From the NCBI GenBank assembly GCA_030062745.1, contig CP099846.1, positions 9,235,432-9,299,431 of the forward strand: a DNA stretch of 64,000 nucleotides, given 5' to 3'. The notes beneath the pieces were generated by a model, which worked only from the letters and a program-made list of their open reading frames with translations, was not told the DNA's origin and did no database searches. Both the position numbers and the translations under genes were made by a program. Below, piece after piece: positions 59,201 through 64,000 of this stretch (position 1 is the stretch's first letter; every line of letters begins with the position of its first letter). Source of the stretch: Capitulum mitella. Taxonomy: Eukaryota > Arthropoda > Thecostraca > Pollicipedomorpha > Pollicipedidae.

Positions 59201-61609
59201 ACCAAGCACCTCGCGAAGAACACTCCGGCGCCCTCCGCCACGCTCGGCCGGCCCAGAGACATAGTGAGCTCATTTGAGCCCGTGCCCGGTGGGGTCCCGT
59301 TTCCGCCCCCTGTCCCCACGCTGTCGTCCCGGCGCGCCCCCGTGAACCGCAACAGCGCCGGACCTGCTCATCTGCGGCCGGCTCCCACGAGCGCCGCCAG
59401 TAGGCGGCCGGCCTTCCGTGTCGGCGGGCGGTGAGCGGTGCCGCGGCGGCCGCTGCACGTGTTAACGGTCCTCCGCCAGCCAAAAATGGGTCCCGTCCCC
59501 GGGCCTTACCCGGGCTGGCCGGCACTGGGGGGGCCTTGAGGGCCGGACTCCTGGGGGGGGCAACAATTGGGCGATGCCGAGGTTCGGTTGGGGTCCGACG
59601 GGGTCCGGGTGGCTATGAGGACGTGTTCAGAGGCGCAATACCGCGACCACGGCAGTCGCCCCTACTGTGACAGGGGTGGGGGACGCTTCAAATGTAGAAG
59701 GCCGGCGGGTGAAGATGCTGGAGCTGGAACTGGCGGTGGGGAAGTCGCGTACGGAGCGAGTCGTAAGATAACAATGCCGCAAATGTGTGAACGGTGAGAA
59801 TTTTGTCCGGTTTTGCGGTGCTGGTTTGCGGCACACCATTTTTTCTGATACAGAAAAGTACGATGTTCTGCACATTATGCCTGCCCGTGGCCTGTGAAGC
59901 AATGCTGGAGGGCACAGGAGCTTTGGTCTACTCAGCTGTCGGTGGCATTGCATTCAATTTCGGAAAAGCGTGGTGCATAACTACGTCAAAATTACTTTTG
60001 TCCCCTCCTCGCGGGGCTCGCAATCCTTAAGGCGCGTGTGAGCTGGAACACATGCCGCATCCTGTCCCGGCCAGCGTGGCGCCTTCCCGGAGTTTGGCTG
60101 GGTCTATTTCCTCCCGGGGTGTCAACGGAGAGCCACCGCCTCGCGAAGTTCTGCAGCCGCCGCTGGTGGCGGCATCGACCACAGCGCTGCAGGTTATCGC
60201 TCGTTTTAGCCGTGCTCGCCAGCTCTCAGAACGTCAGTGTGCAGCGTTTACGGCCTTAAACAAAACCATCGGGCGGGCCTCACGAGGCCTCCGTTCTGGC
60301 TGTACCTCTGGTATCGGCTTGTGATCAAGGTCGTGAATACAGCGCCCTTCCGAGCAGTGGTCGCTACAAGCGAATGCACGTGAACAGTTATCGGCGGCCA
60401 TCTAGTGGACAGGGTGGTTTTCCTGCCGCGCCCGTCCTTCCATCTCATTAAGGCGCCTGCGGCCTGCGGTTCGTCGGGCCGCCGTGGCGTGCCGGCGTTG
60501 TCGGTCGGACAGACGTGTGCGGCCCTCCGTATCTGGATACCCGAGCTCCATAAATGACACGATTTGTGTCTGTTCACTGTTTCGATGAACAGGAAAATAA
60601 AGACCAAAGGAGCCCTCATGCCCAGTGGCTGCAGGAAGACGGGGATCCTGGTCGTTATTTCCCGCGCCTGTTGGTATGGGATGGGCTATGGGCTATGGGC
60701 CTGCTTGGAGGTTTGAGATCATTTATATCTGTGGTATTTGAATGTTCAAGCAAACTCCGTCAATGGCGAGAACCGTCAACAGCTCTGTCCTGATGAAATT
60801 ACTGACGTCGCCAGGCAAAATGACGGTCGTACCGTCCTGATCCGTACATCATCACCCACCCGGTTTTTCATGCGCTCCGTCCGAATCTGCCCGGCTGCTG
60901 ACGTCACGTGACCTCCCTCCTCTCAGAGACGCCCCGTTTGCTGAGCGTCAGAGTCGTCCTGTTTACGGAGCGGCTCGGTCGGCCGGACCCAGTGCCGGCC
61001 GTCTCGGCTGCCGTTCCGGGCCGCTTCCCGGGCCGCGTTCCAGACCGCACAATGGCCCGATCTGGCCGCCCGAGGTGTGGCTCTTTGGTGGCGGCTTGTC
61101 GGGCGTCACGCGCCGATGCGCCGTCACCGAGCGGCGCCTACTTCCCCGGCCGTCGGGCTGGGCGCCCCCCGCAGGTCCGCGGGCAATCACGCTCTGCCGA
61201 GGTGCTAATGAGCTCCAGCAGTCGATCGTCACGCATCATTGCGCATCGGGGATAGCGGTAGCTGGTTCATCTGATCAGAGTCTTTTAATTACCCACGAAC
61301 GACCGTGAAAGCGGGCCATGGTTTGAACGCCGCCACGTTTATCTCGATCTTGACTGTCCTCTTTGGCTTCGCGTACAAGTGTCCGTGCGCTCTCTCACGC
61401 GGCGCTTTCAGCTATTTATGCTCATGATTCTTCGCCACGGTGTTTCCTGACGGCGAAGTGGTGCAACGAGTGCGAGGATTTCGTCGAGATGGCGAACCGA
61501 TAGTCTCGCAACGTCGTTTGCTCTTGGCAACGGCTACGCATAGTCCGTCTTATGTCCTAGGCTGGTTCCGTCAAACGCAGCGTCAGAACATCAGAACCCC
61601 TGAGCGACG
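56225..61609. other. No gene recognised
   Basis: Mixed DNA with a pyrimidine-rich strand at 57,627-57,695 and GC islands at about 59,290-59,560 and 60,960-61,210. A GGTAGCTCAG word on the minus strand near 57,205 resembles an A box but lacks a supporting D-arm. A 149-codon plus-strand frame (58,111-58,560) has no recognised domain. Confidence 0.4.
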
Positions 61610-61925
61610 AACCGGCAGACGGCACAGACGGGACTGGCAGACGGCAAGCCGGGGCCGGCTGACGGCACAGCCGGGGCCGGCAGAGGCACAACCGGGACCG
61701 GCAGACGGCACAGACGGGACCGGCAGACGGCAAGCCGGGGCCGGCTGACGGCACAGCCGGGGCCGGCAGAGGCACAACCGGGACCGGCAGACGGCGCAGA
61801 CGGGAACCGGCAGACGGCAAGCCGGGGCCGGCTGACGGCACAGCCGGGGCCGGCAGAGGCACAACCGGGACCGGCAGACGGCGCAGACGGGACCGTCAGA
61901 CAGCACAGACGGGACCGGCCACCGA
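61610..61925. repeat. 86-bp higher-order minisatellite built of ~21-bp subunits
   Basis: The marker GGCAAGCCGGGGCCGGC starts at 61,643, 61,729 and 61,816 (86, then 87 bases). Each 86-bp unit contains four related subunits (GGGACCGGCAGACGGCACAGAC, GCCGGCTGACGGCACA, GCCGGCAGAGGCACAAC and similar). The simultaneous open frames on the minus strand (SAGPGLPSAG, CRQPAPACRLPVP) are by-products. Confidence 0.9.
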
Positions 61926-63432
61926 CGCGGCGGTGGGCGCGGCCCTCTCCACTGTCGCTGCGGACACCGCCGAGCCTCGCTCGCCGCCCGCTCACAGGCG
62001 CCAAGCACAACTGACGTGCTGTCACGGTGCAAACTGGAGCGGTACTGCGCTAAATGGATGCGTTCAGTCGCTGACTGCCTTGCGCGCCGTTCGTTTGTTG
62101 GAATTAAAACTGCCGCAGATGAGTCATTCATATTTGCAGACCTCTTCTAGGCAAGTACTTGTATTAATGCGCACAACCGAAATAGACCCCAGTCAACCGT
62201 TTCATTGTATAGAAGGTTAAGTAGATAATGCAATTGTTTGTCAATGTCAGCTTTATGTGGGCAAATGATGCAGGACCAATACATTCTTGGTTTAAGCACT
62301 CACGGTGCGGGCAGCCGCTTTCATGGAGTATCTCTGTCGTCCAGTGAATCAATGACAGCCGCCAGCGACCTGGCCAGTCAAGCGAACTCGCTGGCCCCGC
62401 GGCGGCCGGCGACCTTGACCCGGTCACTGGCCCAGGCCAAGGGGGGGGGAAAGGCACGCCGACAACGGCGAAACGCGCTTAGCCACGCACGCCGGCAAAA
62501 CTACGCCCCAGCTCGTGCGAGGCCGACTGCTCGTGAGGCGTTCCTCATGTGTGCAGTGGCCCCTGGGACTCAGGTTGTAGGGGCTTTTGGTTATACGTGG
62601 CTGAAGTAACGACGCAACTGCTTTTCAGATACAGGAGATGCTCGTTGGGTGTAAGCAATGGAAATTATTCCTGGTGCAATCTTAGGAACATTTTGCCGCT
62701 AAGCAAAGCATGTGGTCATGCGCCTACTTTCTGCCGCATGAAAAAATGGTTGGTAAACTTTGTCAGAGCGAGTCCGAATCCCCATTCCTGAGTCTCAGGG
62801 TGAGCCAGAAATGTGGATCCTCGATGGCGGATCTTTATCAGATCTGCCGAGTAGTTGGTACCCCCCTCCCCTCGGTCGTAGCCTTGTCTTCTGTGATGTT
62901 TATAATCCCGCCGAAGGCCAGGTAACTGGTCACTGATGAACTGACATGACGCCAAGTACTTCGCTTTGAACTTTATACGGTGCTTGGATGATGTGCATTG
63001 TTACGACTGGTTGAGCATTCGAGATTTTTTAAACACGAACACGGTGCTTCAAGACAAATTCTAACGCTGATAATCCGGAACTGGGTACGTTGCAGTCCAT
63101 TTGTTACGCAGACCGTCTATTTTTATGCCATACAGGAATGTAACTTTTTGAAATGAATTGTTAATGCCCGGACATATATAACATTGGGGATTTAAAGTCA
63201 TTGTGGGTGCTCAGTGTTCACGCCAGAGGGTTCCATGCTAAATGACAAACTTTTAAGGTGCGACACACAATTTTGGTTGTGGGGACGGGACATGAGTCGG
63301 GCATGGCCAACACTCTCTCCAAATAAGGAAATGATCTCGAGCTCTTAATGTTTAATTCGAAGGTAATTTTGTTTCAATTACCCACGAAAGCACATGCCCC
63401 ATTAGTTCCCTGATTTTCCCAATTATTGCCAT
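61926..63432. other. No gene recognised
   Basis: Ordinary DNA without recognised repeats or exons. Confidence 0.4.
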
Positions 63433-64000
63433 TTAACCCTATTCCCGGCAGGGGGCGGAATCCGCCCCCCATCGGGTTTTTTGCTTGCCAATTCCAGGCT
63501 TTTTGATGCAGCTTCACGAAACTTGGTGACTTGTCCTAGCTATTCAATCCACGTGCTGTGACAAAATTTCAAAGTTCTTTTTTGTCCAGGGGCGGAGCCA
63601 GGCAACGTTTTTGGGAGGCACCTCATGCCATTTTTAGGCCATGTTAAGGGTAAAAGTAAAATGGCTGCCAAAAACAGAGTTTTAAAGATAGAACTTAAAA
63701 CTTTATATAGATGCATAGCTAAATAGTTGGGCAATGTGCAGATTTAATTTTGTTCACCTGAGGTCATTTTACAAGGTCAGGTCAAAGTCAAAAGTCAAAA
63801 TTTGTTTTTTCGCAATAATTTCGGCGCCGTCTTTTCAAATGCCAAACCCGAAATATATATGACGTAGAAGGGTGCCTTCTACTTGTGTACCAAGTTTCAG
63901 CTTGATATCAGGTCGGGTCACGGAGCTATGATCTAAAATGTCAGTGCGCGTAGTCTATATCGCAAGAGCCATAAAATGATTTTTTTGAAATAGAGTGAAT
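63433..64000 (+). mobile_element. piggyBac-like element, left part, cut by the window end
   Basis: Starts TTAA|CCCTATTCCCGG (63,433) with the subterminal palindrome GGGGGCGGAATCCGCCCCC. It continues colinear with the copies at 10,986 and 47,768 (shared phrases TTCACGAAACTTGGTGAC, GGGCGGAGCCAGGCAACG, GGTCGGGTCACGGAGCTATG). The remaining right half lies outside the window. Confidence 0.88.

Noticed and set aside
1-64000. Reverse transcriptase, integrase, rRNA, histone or viral genes
   Set aside because: I looked for characteristic motifs in all frames and recognised none; the only transposon-type protein is the decayed family at 26,047-28,270.

Overview
This window is eukaryotic nuclear DNA. 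Genes have GT-AG introns, there are no bacterial-style operons, and the sequence is dense in non-autonomous DNA transposons, microsatellites and minisatellites. Three things point to an arthropod: an interstitial (TTAGG)n/(CTAGG)n tract at 21,923-22,077 (TTAGG is the arthropod telomere repeat), a decayed transposase-like gene whose motifs I recall best from uncharacterised arthropod proteins, and an animal-type acylphosphatase. High GC and CpG with abundant GGCCGG motifs would fit a GC-rich crustacean such as a barnacle, but that is a guess.

Only one host gene can be called with confidence: acylphosphatase on the minus strand (coding 20,366-20,076). Its last exon opens at a strong splice acceptor (20,478). 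A candidate first exon (21,676-21,633) joins it exactly in phase and would add about 52 residues containing one hydrophobic segment. One transposon-derived pseudogene is readable on the minus strand (28,270-26,047), broken by several stops and frameshifts.

Layout. 1-6.3 kb: no recognisable gene, one 51-bp tandem array. 6.35-8.76 kb: a degenerate GGGGCC-rich minisatellite bounded by hAT-like termini. 10.35-14.61 kb: a nest of TTAA/CCCT-ended, piggyBac-like elements; the same family recurs at 47.77-48.96 kb (inverted) and runs off the right end from 63.43 kb. 14.6-22.4 kb: AT-richer, apparently single-copy DNA with acylphosphatase. 24-32 kb and 46-56 kb: a family of 158-264-bp hAT-type MITEs with CAGGGGCGTAGCCAGG-like ends and 8-bp target duplications. 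From about 30 kb rightwards the DNA becomes a mosaic of very GC-rich islands every few kb, with at least seven unrelated minisatellites. Their units are often multiples of three, so they give long but meaningless open frames on both strands.

The most noteworthy points are the piggyBac-like family (asymmetric bipartite ends, internal AGGTCA-type half-sites), the TSD-proven hAT MITE family, the possibly membrane-anchored acylphosphatase isoform, the interstitial telomere-type array, and the density of distinct minisatellites and poly-C tracts. I saw no CRISPR array, rRNA gene, clear functional tRNA gene, or viral gene.
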